Assembly: GCA_037893245.1 (NCBI GenBank)
Contig: JBAIAA010000117.1
Span: forward strand, 496,001 to 560,000
Direction: 5' to 3'
Origin: Crossaster papposus
Lineage: Eukaryota; Echinodermata; Asteroidea; Velatida; Solasteridae
DNA length: 64,000 bases
This document shows positions 26,801-39,762 of this stretch, piece by piece. Each line of letters starts with the position of its first letter. The first letter of the stretch is position 1. Position numbers and translations under genes: made by a program. The notes under the pieces are model-generated. The model saw only the letters and a program-made list of their open reading frames with translations, searched no databases and was not told the origin of the DNA.

Positions 26801-28478
26801 CAAATGGTCTATAGGCCTCAATGAGCCTAACAAACACTTTTCGGGTTTTCTTCACCGTCGAACACAAAATAGACTTCCAACGCTCCCAAATGGTCTATAG
26901 CGCTCATTTAGCCTAACAAACACTTTTCGGTTTTTTTCACCGCTAGAACACCAAATGGACATCCAACGCTCCCAAATGTTGTATAGTGCTCAATGAGCCT
27001 AACAAACACTTTTCGGGTTTTTTCACCGTCAGAACACAAATTAGACTTCCAACGCTCCCAAATGGTCTATAGCGCTCATTTAGCCTAACAAACACTTTTC
27101 GGGTTTTTTTCACCGTCAGAACACCAAATGGACTTCCAACACTCCCAAACGGTCTATAGGCCTGAATGAGCCTAACAAACACTTTTCGGTTTTTTTCACC
27201 GTCAGAACACAAAATAGACTTCCAACGCTCCCAAATGGTCTATAGAGCTCATTTAGCCTAACAAACACTTTTCGGGTTTTGTTCACCATCAGAACACGAA
27301 ATGGACTTCCAACGCTCCCAAATGGTCTATAGCGCTCAATGAGCCTAACAAACACTTTTCGGGTTTTTTCACCGTCAAAACACGAAATGGACTTTCAACA
27401 CTCCCAAATGGTCTATAGCGCTCAATAAGCCTAACAAACACTTTTCGGGTTTTTCCACCGTCAGAACACAAAATAGACTTCCAACGCTCCCAAATGGTCT
27501 ATAGGCCTCAATGAGCCTAACAAACACTTTTCGGGTTTTCTTCACCGTCGAACACAAAATAGACTTCCAACGCTCCCAAATGGTCTATAGCGCTCATTTA
27601 GCCTAACAAACACTTTTCGGGTTTTTTCACCATCAGCTATAGGCTTCAATGAGCCTAACAAACACTTTTCGGTTTTTTTCACCTCCAGAACACCAAATGG
27701 ACATCCAACGCTCCCAAATGTTGTATAGTGCTCAGTGAGCCTAACAAACACTCTTCGGTTTTTTTCACCGTCGAACACAAAATAGACTTCCAACACTCCC
27801 AAATGGTCTATAGAGCTCATTTAGCCTAACAAATCCTTTTCGGTTTTTTTCACCATCAGAACACGAAATGGACTTCCAATACTCCCAAATGGTCTATAGA
27901 GCTCATTGAGCCTAACAAACACTTTTCGGGTTTTTTCACCATCAGAACACGAAATGGACTTCCAATACTCCCAAATGGTCGATAGCGCTCAATAAGCGTA
28001 ACAAACACTTTTCGGTTTTTCTCACCGTCAAAACACCAAATGGACTTTCAACACTCCCAAATGGTCTATAGCGATCAATAAGCCTAACAAACACTTTTCG
28101 GTTTTTTTCACGGTCAAAACACGAAAAGGACTTCCAATACTCCCACATGGTCTATATACCTCAATGAGCCTAACAAACACTTTTCGGGTTTTCTTCACCG
28201 TCGAACACAAAATAGACTTCCAACGCTCCCAAATGGTCTATAGCGCTCATTTAGCCTAACAAACACTTTTCGGTTTTTTTCACCATCAGCTATAGGCCTC
28301 AATGAGCCTAACAAACACTTTTCGGTTTTTTTCACCGCTAGAACACCAAATGGACATCCAACGCTCCCAAATGTTGTATAGTGCTCAATGAGCCTAACAA
28401 ACACTTTTCGGATTTTTTCACCGTCAGAACACAAAATAGACTTCCAACGCTCCCAAATGGTCTATAGACCTCATTTAG
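23880..28478. repeat. 2,299-bp higher-order repeat, 2 copies
   Basis: Copies of about 23880-26179 and 26179-28478. All landmarks recur at exactly 2299: G monomers, short monomers (24171 and 26470, 25335 and 27634, 25988 and 28287), the 8-bp-deletion monomer (24389 and 26688) and the F cassette (25644 and 27943). Rare shared changes include 'cacctccag', 'gctcagtgagcc', 'cactcttcgg' and 'acgaaaaggac'. The copies looked almost identical, so the event is recent. Confidence 0.9.
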
Positions 28479-30690
28479 CCTAACAAACACTTTTCGGTTT
28501 TTTTCACCGCCAGAACACCAAATGGACATCCAACGCTCCCAAATGTTGTATAGTGCTCAATGAGCCTAACAAACACTTTTCGGGTTTTTTCACCGTCAGA
28601 ACACAAAATAGACTTCCAACGCTCCCAAATGGTCTATAGAGCTCATTTAGCCTAACAAACACTTTTCCGGTTTTGTTCACCATCAGAACACGAAATGGAC
28701 TTCCAACGCTCCCAAATGGTCTATAGCGCTCAATGAGCCTAACAAACACTTTTCGGTTTTTCTCACCGTCAAAACACGAAATGGACTTTCAACACTCCCA
28801 AATGGTCTATAGCGCTCAATAAGCCTAACAAACACTTTTCGGGTTTTTCCACCTTCAGAACACAAAATAGACTTCCAACGCTCCCAAATGGTATATAGGC
28901 CTCAATGAGCCTGACAAACACTTTTCGGGTTTTCGTCACCGTCGAACACAAAATAGACTTCCAACGCTCCCAAATGGTCTATAGCGCTCATTTAGCCTAA
29001 CAAACACTTTTCGGGTTTTTTCACCATCAGCTATAGGCTTCAATGAGCCTAACAAACACTTTTCGGTTTTTTTCACCGCCAGAACACCAAATGGACATCC
29101 AACGCTCCCAAATGTTGTATAGTGCTCAATGAGCCTAACAAACACTTTTCGGGTTTTTTCACCGTCAGAACACAAAATAGACTTCCAACGCTCCCAAATG
29201 GTCTATAGAGCTCATTTAGCCTAACAAACACTTTTCGGGTTTTGTTCACCATCAGAACACGAAATGGACTTCCAACGCTCCCAAATGGTCTATAGCGCTC
29301 AATGAGCCTAACAAACACTTTTCGGTTTTTTTCACCATCAGCTATAGGCCTCAATGAGCCTAACAAACACTTTTCGGTTTTTTTCACCGTCAGAACACAA
29401 AATAGACTTCCTACGCTCCTAAATGGTCTATAGAGCTCATTTAGCCTAACAAACACTTTTCGGGTTTTGTTCACCATCAGAACACGAAATGGACTTCCAA
29501 CGCTCCCAAATGGTCTATAGCGCTCAATGAGCCTAACAAACACTTTTCGGGTTTTTTCACCGTCAGAACACAAATTAGACTTCCAACGCTCCCAAATGGT
29601 CTATAGCGCTCATTTAGCCTAACAAACACTTTTCGGGGTTTTTTCACCGTCAGAACACCAAATGGACTTCCAACACTCCCAAACGGTCTATAGGCCTCAA
29701 TGAGCCTAACAAACACTTTTCGGTTTTTTGCACCGTCAGAACACAAAATAGACTTCCAACGCTCCCAAATGGTCTATAGAGCTCATTTAGCCTAACAAAC
29801 ACTTTTCGGGTTTTGTTCACCATCAGAACACGAAATGGACTTCCAACGCTCCCAAATGGTCTATAGCGCTCAATGAGCCTAACAAACACTTTTCGGTTTT
29901 TTTCACCGTCAAAACACGAAATGGACTTTCAACACTCCCAAATGGTCTATAGCGCTCAATAAGCCTAACAAACACTTTTCGGGTTTTTCCACGGTCAGAA
30001 CACAAAATAGACTTCCAACGCTCCCAAATGGTCTATAGGCCTCAATGAGCCTAACAAACACTTTTCGGGTTTTCTTCACCGTCGAACACAAAATAGACTT
30101 CCAACGCTCCCAAATGGTCTATAGCGCTCATTTAGCCTAACAAACACTTTTCGGGTTTTTTCACCATCAGCTATAGGCTTCAATGAGCCTAACAAACACT
30201 TTTCGGTTTTTTTCACCGCCAGAACACCAAATGGACATCCAACGCTCCCAAATGTTGTATAGTGCTCAATGAGCCTAACAAACACTTTTCGGGTTTTTTT
30301 CACTGTCAGAACACAAAATAGACTTCCAACGCTCCCAAATGGTCTATAGAGCTCATTTAGCCTAACAAACACTTTTCGGTTTTTGTTCACCATCAGAACA
30401 CGAAATGGACTTCCAACACTCCCAAATGGTCTATAGCGCTCAATGAGCCTAACAAACACTTTTCGGGTTTTTTCACCATCAGCTATAGGCCTCAATGAGC
30501 CTAACAAACACTTTTCGGGTTTTTTCACGGTCAGAACACAAAATAGACTTCCAACGCTCCTAAATGGTCTATAGAGCTCATTTAGCCTAACAAACACTTT
30601 TCGGGTTTTGTTCACCATCAGAACACGAAATGGACTTCCAACGCTCCCAAATGGTCTATAGCGCTCAATGAGCCTAACACACACTTTTCG
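27789..30690. repeat. Dispersed ~3-kb block, copy 1
   Basis: This block matches about 34921-37822 at an offset of 7132, and through it the block at about 47 kb. Shared rare changes include 'tatatacctc', 'tttcggattttttc', 'ggtatataggcc', 'gcctgacaaac' and 'cttcctacgctcc'. The first part is also the end of the second 2,299-bp copy, so the block boundary cuts across that repeat. Confidence 0.85.
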
Positions 30691-31490
30691 GTTTTTTTCA
30701 CCGTCAAAACACGAAATGGACTTTCAACACTCCCAAATGGTCTATAGCGCTCAATAAGCCTAACAAACACTTTTCGGGTTTTTCCACGGTCAGAACACAA
30801 AATAGACTTCCAACGCTCCCAAATGGTCTATAGGCCTCAATGAGCCTAACAAACACTTTTCGGGTTTTCTTCACCGTCGAACACAAAATAGACTTCCAAC
30901 GCTCCCAAATGGTCTATAGCGCTCATTTAGCCTAACAAACACTTTTCGGGTTTTTTCACCATCAGCTATAGGCTTCAATGAGCCTAACAAACACTTTTCG
31001 GTTTTTTTCACCGCCAGAACACCAAATGGACATCCAACGCTCCCAAATGTTGTATAGTGCTCAATGAGCCTAACAAACACTTTTCGGGTTTTTTTCACTG
31101 TCAGAACACAAAATAGACTTCCAACGCTCCCAAATGGTCTATAGAGCTCATTTAGCCTAACAAACACTTTTCGGTTTTTGTTCACCATCAGAACACGAAA
31201 TGGACTTCCAACACTCCCAAATGGTCTATAGCGCTCAATGAGCCTAACAAACACTTTTTGGGTTTTTTCACCATCAGCTATAGGCCTCAATGAGCCTAAC
31301 AAACACTTTTCGGTTTTTTTCACGGTCAGAACACAAAATAGACTTCCAACGCTCCTAAATGGTCTATAGAGCTCATTTAGCCTAACAAACACTTTTCGGG
31401 TTTTGTTCACCATCAGAACACGAAATGGACTTCCAACGCTCCCAAATGGTCTATAGCGCTCAATGAGCCTAACAAACACTTTTCGGTTTT
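29770..31490. repeat. 795-bp duplication, 2 copies
   Basis: Copies of about 29770-30565 and 30565-31360, with matching sequence running on to about 31490. Shared marks include 'tttttttcactgtcag', 'cacggtcagaac' and short monomers at 30168 and 30963, and at 30480 and 31275. It lies inside the right part of dispersed block copy 1. Copies 2 and 3 of that block show this stretch only once, so the gain happened after the block spread. Confidence 0.85.
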
Positions 31491-34400
31491 TCTCACCGTC
31501 AAAACACGAAATGGACTTTCAACACTCCCAAATGGTCTATAGCGCTCAATAAGCCTAACAAACACTTTTCGGGTTTTTTCACCGTCAGAACACAAATTAG
31601 ACTTCCAACGCTCCCAAATGGTCTATAGCGCTCATTTAGCCTAACAAACACTTTTCGGGTTTTTTTCACCGTCAGAACACCAAATGGACTTCCAACACTC
31701 CCAAACGGTCTATAGGCCTCAATGAGCCTAACAAACACTTTTCAAGTTTTTTCACCGTCAGAACACAAAATAGACTTCCAACGCTCCCAAATGGTCTATA
31801 GAGCTCATTTAGCCTAACAAACCCTTTTCGGTTTTTTTCACCATCAGAACACGAAATGGACTTCCAATACTCCCAAATGGTCTATAGAGCTCATTGAGCC
31901 TAACAAACACTTTTCGGTTTTTTTCACCATCAGAATACGAAATGGACTTCCAATACTCCCAAATGGTCGATAGCGCTCAATAAGCGTAACAAACACTTTT
32001 CGGTTTTTCTCACCGTCAGAACACCAAATGGACATCCAACGCTCCCAAATGTTCTATAGTGCTCAATGAGCCTAACAAACACTTTTCGGGTTTTGTTCAC
32101 CATCAGCTATAGGCCTCAATGAGCCTAACACACACTTTTCGGTTTTTTTCACCGTCAGAACACAAAATTGACTTCCAACACTCCCAAATGGTCTATAGGC
32201 CTCAATGAGCCTAACAAACACTTCTTTTTTTTTTTTCACCGTCAGAACACAAAATAGAATTCCAACGCTCCCAAATGGTCTATAAGCGCTCATTTAGCCT
32301 AACAAACACTTTTCGGGTTTTTCCACCGTCAGAACACAAAATAGACTTCCAACGCTCCTAAATGGTCTATAGAGCTCATTTAGCCTAACAAACACTTTTC
32401 GGGTTTTGTTCACCATCAGAACACGAAATGGACTTCCAACGCTCCCAAATGGTCTATAGCGCTCAATGAGCCTAACAAACACTTTTCGGTTTTTTTCACC
32501 GTCAGAACACCAAATGGACATCCAACGCTCCCAAATGGTCTATAGAGCTCATTTAGCCTAACAAAAACTTTTCGGGTTTAGTTCACCATCAGAACACGAA
32601 ATGGACTTCCAACGCTCCCAAATGGTCTATAGCGCTCAATGAGCCTAACAAACACTTTTCGGGTTTTTTCACCGTCAGAACACAAAATAGACTTCCAACT
32701 CTCCCAAATGGTCTATAGAGCTCATTTAAGCCTGACAAACACTTTTCGGGTTTTGTTCACCATTAGAACACGAAATGGACTTCCAACGCTCCCAAATGGT
32801 CTATAGGCCTCAATGAGCCTAACAAACACTTTTCGGTTTTTTGCACCGCCAGAACACAAAATAGACTTCCAACGCTCCCAAATGGTCTATAGAGCTCATT
32901 TAGCCTAACAAACACTTTTCGGATTTTGTTCACCATCAGAACACGAAATGGACTTCCAAAGCTCCCAAATGGTCTATAGCGCTCAATGAGCCTAACAAAC
33001 ACTTTTCGGTTTTTGTCACCGTCAAAACACGAAATGGACTTTCAACACTCCCAAACGGTCTATAGGCCTCAATGAGCCTAACAAACACTTTTCGGGTTTT
33101 TCCCCCGTCAGAACACAAAATAGACTTCCAACGCTCCTAAATGGTCTATAGAGCTCATTTAGCCTAACAAACACTTTTCGGGTTTTGTTCACCATCAGAA
33201 CACGAAATGGACTTCCAACGCTCCCAAATGGTCTATAGCGCTCAATGAGCCTAACAAACACTTTTCGGGTTTTTTCACCGTCAGAACACCAAATGGACAT
33301 CCAACGCTCCCAAATGGTCTATAGAGCTCATTTAGCCTAAGAAAAACTTTTCGGGTTTTGTTCACCATCAGAACACGAAATGGACTTCCAACGCTCCCAA
33401 ATGGTCTATAGCGCTCAATAAGCCTAACAAACACTTTTCGGGTTTTTCCACCGTCAGAACACAAAATAGACTTCCAACGCTCCCAAATGGTCTATAGGCC
33501 TCAATGAGCCTAACAAACACTTTTCGGGTTTTCTTCACCGTCGAACACAAAATAGACTTCCAACGCTCCCAAATGGTCTATAGCGCTCATTTAGCCTAAC
33601 AAACACTTTTCGGGTTTTTTCACCATCAGCTATAGGCTTCAATGAGCCTAACAAACACTTTTCGGTTTTTTTCACCTCCAGAACACCAAATGGACATCCA
33701 ACGCTCCCAAATGTTGTATAGTGCTCAGTGAGCCTAACAAACACTTTTCGGTTTTTTTCACCGTCGAACACAAAATAGACTTCCAACACTCCCAAATGGT
33801 CTATAGAGCTCATTTAGCCTAACAAATCCTTTTCGGTTTTTTTCACCATCAGAACACGAAATGGACTTCCAATACTCCCAAATGGTCTATAGAGCTCATT
33901 GAGCCTAACAAACACTTTTCGGGTTTTTTCACCATCAGAACACGAAATGGACTTCCAATACTCCCAAATGGTCGATAGCGCTCAATAAGCGTAACAAACA
34001 CTTTTCGGTTTTTCTCACCGTCAAAACACCAAATGGACTTTCAACACTCCCAAATGGTCTATAGCGATCAATAAGCCTAACAAACACTTTTCGGTTTTTT
34101 TCACGGTCAAAACACGAAAAGGACTTCCAATACTCCCACATGGTCTATATACCTCAATGAGCCTAACAAACACTTTTCGGGTTTTCTTCACCGTCGAACA
34201 CAAAATAGACTTCCAACGCTCCCAAATGGTCTATAGCGCTCATTTAGCCTAACAAACACTTTTCGGGTTTTTTCACCATCAGCTATAGGCTTCAATGAGC
34301 CTAACAAACACTTTTCGGTTTTTTTCACCGCCAGAACACCAAATGGACATCCAACGCTCCCAAATGTTGTATAGTGCTCAATGAGCCTAACAAACACTTT

Positions 34401-34550
34401 TCGGTTTTTTTCACCGTCAGAACACAAAATAGACTTCCAACGCTCCCAAATGGTCTATAGAGCTTATTTAGCCTAACAAACACTTTTCGGGTTTTGTTCA
34501 CCATCAGAACACGAAATGGACTTCCAACGCTCCCAAATGGTCTATAGCGC
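31490..34550. repeat. Mixed monomers, related to 37.8-40.4 kb
   Basis: Satellite only. About 31490-32070 matches 37828-38410 (offset about 6338), and about 32072-33250 matches 39014-40220 in parts (offset 6942, which is 6338 plus 604). About 33370-34200 matches 27377-28207 (offset 5993). Short monomers lie at 32104, 33627 and 34280. Confidence 0.78.
32225..32236. repeat. T12 run replacing cgg in a monomer
   Basis: In this monomer the usual 'cacttttcgg' plus T-run has become 'cacttc' followed by twelve T. The counterpart block at 39164-39178 has fifteen T. The two lie in matching positions of duplicated blocks (offset about 6942), so the change predates that duplication and the run length has drifted since. 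Confidence 0.85.
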
Positions 34551-37500
34551 TCAATGAGCCTAACAAACACTTTTCGGTTTTTTTCACCATCAGCTATAGG
34601 CCTCAATGAGCCTAACAAACACTTTTCGGTTTTTTTCATCGTCAGAACACAACATAGACTTCCTACGCTCCTAAATGGTCTATAGAGCTCATTTAGCCTA
34701 ACAAACACTTTTCGGGTTTTGTTCACCATCAGAACACGAAATGGACTTCCAACGCTCCCAAATGGTCTATAGCGCTCAATGAGCCTAACAAACACTTTTC
34801 GGGTTTTTTCACCGTCAGAACACAAATTAGACTTCCAACGCTCCCAAATGGTCTATAGCGCTCATTTAGCCTAACAAACACTTTTCGGGGTTTTTTCACC
34901 GTCAGAACACCAAATGGACTTCCAACACTCCCAAATGGTCTATAGAGCTCATTTAGCCTAACAAATCCTTTTCGGTTTTTTTCACCATCAGAACACGAAA
35001 TGGACTTCCAATACTCCCAAATGGTCTATAGAGCTCATTGAGCCTAACAAACACTTTTCGGGTTTTTTCACCATCAGAACACGAAATGGACTTCCAATAC
35101 TCCCAAATGGTCGATAGCGCTCAATAAGCGTAACAAACACTTTTCAGTTTTTCTCACCGTCAAAACACCAAATGGACTTTCAACACTCCCAAATGGTCTA
35201 TAGCGATCAATAAGCCTAACAAACACTTTTCGGTTTTTTTCACGGTCAAAACACGAAAAGGACTTCCAATACTCCCACATGGTCTATATACCTCAATGAG
35301 CCTAACAAACACTTTTCGGGTTTTCTTCACCGTCGAACACAAAATAGACTTCCAACGCTCCCAAATGGTCTATAGCGCTCATTTAGCCTAACAAACACTT
35401 TTCGGTTTTTTTCACCATCAGCTATAGGCCTCAATGAGCCTAACAAACACTTTTCGGTTTTTTTCACCGCTAGAACACCAAATGGACATCCAACGCTCCC
35501 AAATGTTGTATAGTGCTCAATGAGCCTAACAAACACTTTTCGGATTTTTTCACCGTCAGAACACAAAATAGACTTCCAACGCTCCCAAATGGTCTATAGA
35601 CCTCATTTAGCCTAACAAACACTTTTCGGTTTTTTTCACCGCCAGAACACCAAATGGACATCCAACGCTCCCAAATGTTGTATAGTGCTCAATGAGCCTA
35701 ACAAACACTTTTCGGGTTTTTTCACCGTCAGAACACAAAATAGACTTCCAACACTCCCAAATGGTCTATAGAGCTCATTTAGCCTAACAAACACTTTTCC
35801 GGTTTTGTTCACCATCAGAACACGAAATGGACTTCCAACGCTCCCAAATGGTCTATAGCGCTCAATGAGCCTAACAAACACTTTTCGGTTTTTCTCACCG
35901 TCAAAACACGAAATGGACTTTCAACACTCCCAAATGGTCTATAGCGCTCAATAAGCCTAACAAACACTTTTCGGGTTTTTCCACCTTCAGAACACAAAAT
36001 AGACTTCCAACGCTCCCAAATGGTATATAGGCCTCAATGAGCCTGACAAACACTTTTCGGGTTTTCTTCACCGTCGAACACAAAATAGACTTCCAACGCT
36101 CCCAAATGGTCTATAGCGCTCATTTAGCCTAACAAACACTTTTCGGGTTTTTTCACCATCAGCTATAGGCTTCAATGAGCCTAACAAACACTTTTCGGTT
36201 TTTTTCACCGCCAGAACACCAAATGGACATCCAACGCTCCCAAATGTTGTATAGTGCTCAATGAGCCTAACAAACACTTTTCGGGTTTTTTCACCGTCAG
36301 AACACAAAATAGACTTCCAACGCTCCCAAATGGTCTATAGAGCTCATTTAGCCTAACAAACACTTTTCGGGTTTTGTTCACCATCAGAACACGAAATGGA
36401 CTTCCAACGCTCCCAAATGGTCTATAGCGCTCAATGAGCCTAACAAACACTTTTCGGTTTTTTTCACCATCAGCTATAGGCCTCAATGAGCCTAACAAAC
36501 ACTTTTCGGTTTTTTTCACCGTCAGAACACAAAATAGACTTCCTTCGCTCCGAAATGGTCTATAGAGCTCATTTAGCCTAACAAACACTTTTCGGGTTTT
36601 GTTCACCATCAGAACACGAAATGGACTTCCAACGCTCCCAAATGGTCTATAGCGCTCAATGAGCCTAACAAACACTTTTCGGGTTTTTTCACCGTCAGAA
36701 CACAAATTAGACTTCCAACGCTCCCAAATGGTCTATAGCGCTCATTTAGCCTAACAAACACTTTTCGGGGTTTTTTCACCGTCAGAACACCAAATGGACT
36801 TCCAACACTCCCAAACGGTCTATAGGCCTCAATGAGCCTAACAAACACTTTTCGGTTTTTTGCACCGTCAGAACACAAAATAGACTTCCAACGCTCCCAA
36901 ATGGTCTATAGAGCTCATTTAGCCTAACAAACACTTTTCGGGTTTTGTTCACCATCAGAACACGAAATGGACTTCCAACGCTCCCAAATGGTCTATAGCG
37001 CTCAATGAGCCTAACAAACACTTTTCGGTTTTTTTCACCGTCAAAACACGAAATGGACTTTCAACACTCCCAAATGGTCTATAGCGCTCAATAAGCCTAA
37101 CAAACACTTTTCGGGTTTTTCCACGGTCAGAACACAAAATAGACTTCCAACGCTCCCAAATGGTCTATAGGCCTCAATGAGCCTAACAAACACTTTTCGG
37201 GTTTTCCTTACCGTCGAACACAAAATAGACTTCCAACGCTCCCAAATGGTCTATAGCGCTCATTTAGCCTAACAAACACTTTTCGGTTTTTTTCACCATC
37301 AGCTATAGGCTTCAATGAGCCTAACAAACACTTTTCGGTTTTTTTCACCGCCAGAACACCAAATGGACATCCAACGCTCCCAAATGTTGTATAGTGCTCA
37401 ATGAGCCTAACAAACACTTTTCGGGTTTTTTTCACTGTCAGAACACAAAATAGACTTCCAACGCTCCCAAATGGTCTATAGAGCTCATTTAGCCTAACAA

Positions 37501-38075
37501 ACACTTTTCGGTTTTTGTTCACCATCAGAACACGAAATGGACTTCCAACACTCCCAAATGGTCTATAGCGCTCAATGAGCCTAACAAACACTTTTCGATT
37601 TTTTTCACCATCAGCTATAGGCCTCAATGAGCCTAACAAACACTTTTCGGGTTTTTTCACGGTCAGAACACAAAATAGACTTCCAACGCTCCTAAATGGT
37701 CTATAGAGCTCATTTAGCCTAACAAACACTTTTCGGGTTTTGTTCACCATCAGAACACGAAATGGACTTCCAACGCTCCCAAATGGTCTATAGCGCTCAA
37801 TGAGCCTAACAAACACTTTTCGGTTTTTCTCACCGTCAAAACACGAAATGGACTTTCAAACACTCCCAAATGGTCTATAGCGCTCAATAAGCCTAACAAA
37901 CACTTTTCGGGTTTTTTCACCGTCAGAACACAAATTGGACTTCCAACGCTCCCAAATGGTCTATAGCGCTCATTTAGCCTAACAAACACTTTTCGGGTTT
38001 TTTTCACCGTCAGAACACCAAATGGACTTCCAACACTCCCAAACGGTCTATAGGCCTCAATGAGCCTAACAAACA
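34550..38075. repeat. Dispersed ~3-kb block, copy 2
   Basis: Matches copy 1 over about 34921-37822 (offset 7132) and copy 3 over about 34550-38075 (offset 12120 from this copy). The match to copy 3 is longer on both sides and includes the rare 'tttcatcgtcag', so copies 2 and 3 share a more recent common source than either does with copy 1 at the left border. Confidence 0.83.
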
Positions 38076-39005
38076 CTTTTCAAGTTTTTTCACCGTCAGA
38101 ACACAAAATAGACTTCCAACGCTCCCAAATGGTCTATAGAGCTCATTTAGCCTAACAAACCCTTTTCGGTTTTTTTCACCATCAGAACACGAAATGGACT
38201 TCCAATACTCCCAAATGGTCTATAGAGCTCATTGAGCCTAACAAACACTTTTCGGTTTTTTTCACCATCAGAATACGAAATGGACTTCCAATACTCCCAA
38301 ATGGTCGATAGCGCTCAATAAGCGAAACAAACACTTTTCGGTTTTTCTCACCGTCAGAACACCAAATGGACATCCAACGCTCCCAAATGTTCTATAGTGC
38401 TCAATGAGCCTAACAAACACTTTTCGGTTTTTCTCACCGTCAAAACACGAAATGGACTTTCAAACACTCCCAAATGGTCTATAGCGCTCAATAAGCCTAA
38501 CAAACACTTTTCGGGTTTTTTCACCGTCAGAACACAAATTGGACTTCCAACGCTCCCAAATGGTCTATAGCGCTCATTTAGCCTAACAAACACTTTTCGG
38601 GTTTTTTTCACCGTCAGAACACCAAATGGACTTCCAACACTCCCAAACGGTCTATAGGCCTCAATGAGCCTAACAAACACTTTTCAAGTTTTTTCACCGT
38701 CAGAACACAAAATAGACTTCCAACGCTCCCAAATGGTCTATAGAGCTCATTTAGCCTAACAAACCCTTTTCGGTTTTTTTCACCATCAGAACACGAAATG
38801 GACTTCCAATACTCCCAAATGGTCTATAGAGCTCATTGAGCCTAACAAACACTTTTCGGTTTTTTTCACCATCAGAATACGAAATGGACTTCCAATACTC
38901 CCAAATGGTCGATAGCGCTCAATAAGCGAAACAAACACTTTTCGGTTTTTCTCACCGTCAGAACACCAAATGGACATCCAACGCTCCCAAATGTTCTATA
39001 GTGCT
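37797..39005. repeat. 604-bp duplication, 2 copies
   Basis: Copies of about 37797-38401 and 38401-39005, each seven monomers. Shared private changes include an inserted a in 'tttcaaacactccc' (37857 and 38461), 'cttttcaagtttttt', 'cagaatacgaaatgg' and 'aagcgaaac'. The related single copy near 31.5-32.05 kb lacks the inserted a and the 'gcgaaac' change. Confidence 0.86.
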
Positions 39006-39762
39006 CAATGAGCCTAACAAACACTTTTCGGGTTTTGTTCACCATCAGCTATAGGCCTCAATGAGCCTAACACACACTTTTCGGTTTTTTTCACCGTCAG
39101 AACACAAAATTGACTTCCAACACTCCCAAATGGTCTATAGGCCTCAATGAGCCTAACAAACACTTTTTTTTTTTTTTTCACCGTCAGAACACAAAATAGA
39201 ATTCCAACGCTCCCAAATGGTCTATAAGAGCTCATTTAGCCTAACAAACACTTTTCGGGTTTTGTTCACCATCAGAACACGAAATGGACTTCCAACGCTC
39301 CCAAATGGTCTATAGCGCTCAATGAGCCTAACAAACACTTTTCGGTTTTTTTCACCGTCAGAACACCAAATGGACATCCAACGCTCCCAAATGGTCTATA
39401 GAGCTCATTTAGCCTAACAAAAACTTTTCGGGTTTTGTTCACCATCAGAACACGAAATGGACTTCCAACGCTCCCAAATGGTCTATAGCGCTCAATGAGC
39501 CTAACAAACACTTTTCGGGTTTTTTCACCGTCAGAACACAAAATAGACTTCCAACTCTCCCAAATGGTCTATAGAGCTCATTTAAGCCTGACAAACACTT
39601 TTCGGGTTTTGTTCACCATTAGAACACGAAATGGACTTCCAACGCTCCCAAATGGTCTATAGCGCTCAATGAGCCTAACAAACACTTTTCGGGTTTTTTC
39701 ACCGTCAGAACACAAATTAGACTTCCAACGCTCCCAAATGGTCTATAGCGCTCATTTAGCCT
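39005..39762. repeat. Mixed monomers with T15 run
   Basis: Satellite only. It holds a short monomer at 39046, the T15 run, and A-B monomer pairs, one with the 'tttaagcctgac' change near 39590. It corresponds in parts to 32070-32780. Confidence 0.78.
39164..39178. repeat. T15 run replacing cgg in a monomer
   Basis: The 'ttttcgg' landmark is wholly converted to T, giving fifteen in a row before 'cacc'. It pairs with the T12 run at 32225-32236. Elsewhere the cgg interruption is almost always kept, and the longest T-runs are seven or eight. Confidence 0.85.

Noticed and set aside
30076-30684. Minus-strand open frame of 202 codons (and similar ones at 30871-31479 and 37208-37816)
   Set aside because: It is just the satellite read through seven monomers with a repeated 29-residue unit. 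The frame depends on T-tract length, similar frames occur everywhere in the array, and no known domain, start context or unique sequence is present.
32225-32236. Poly-T run as the tail of a retroposed element
   Set aside because: The sequence on both sides is ordinary monomer in correct register, with no inserted body and no target-site duplication.
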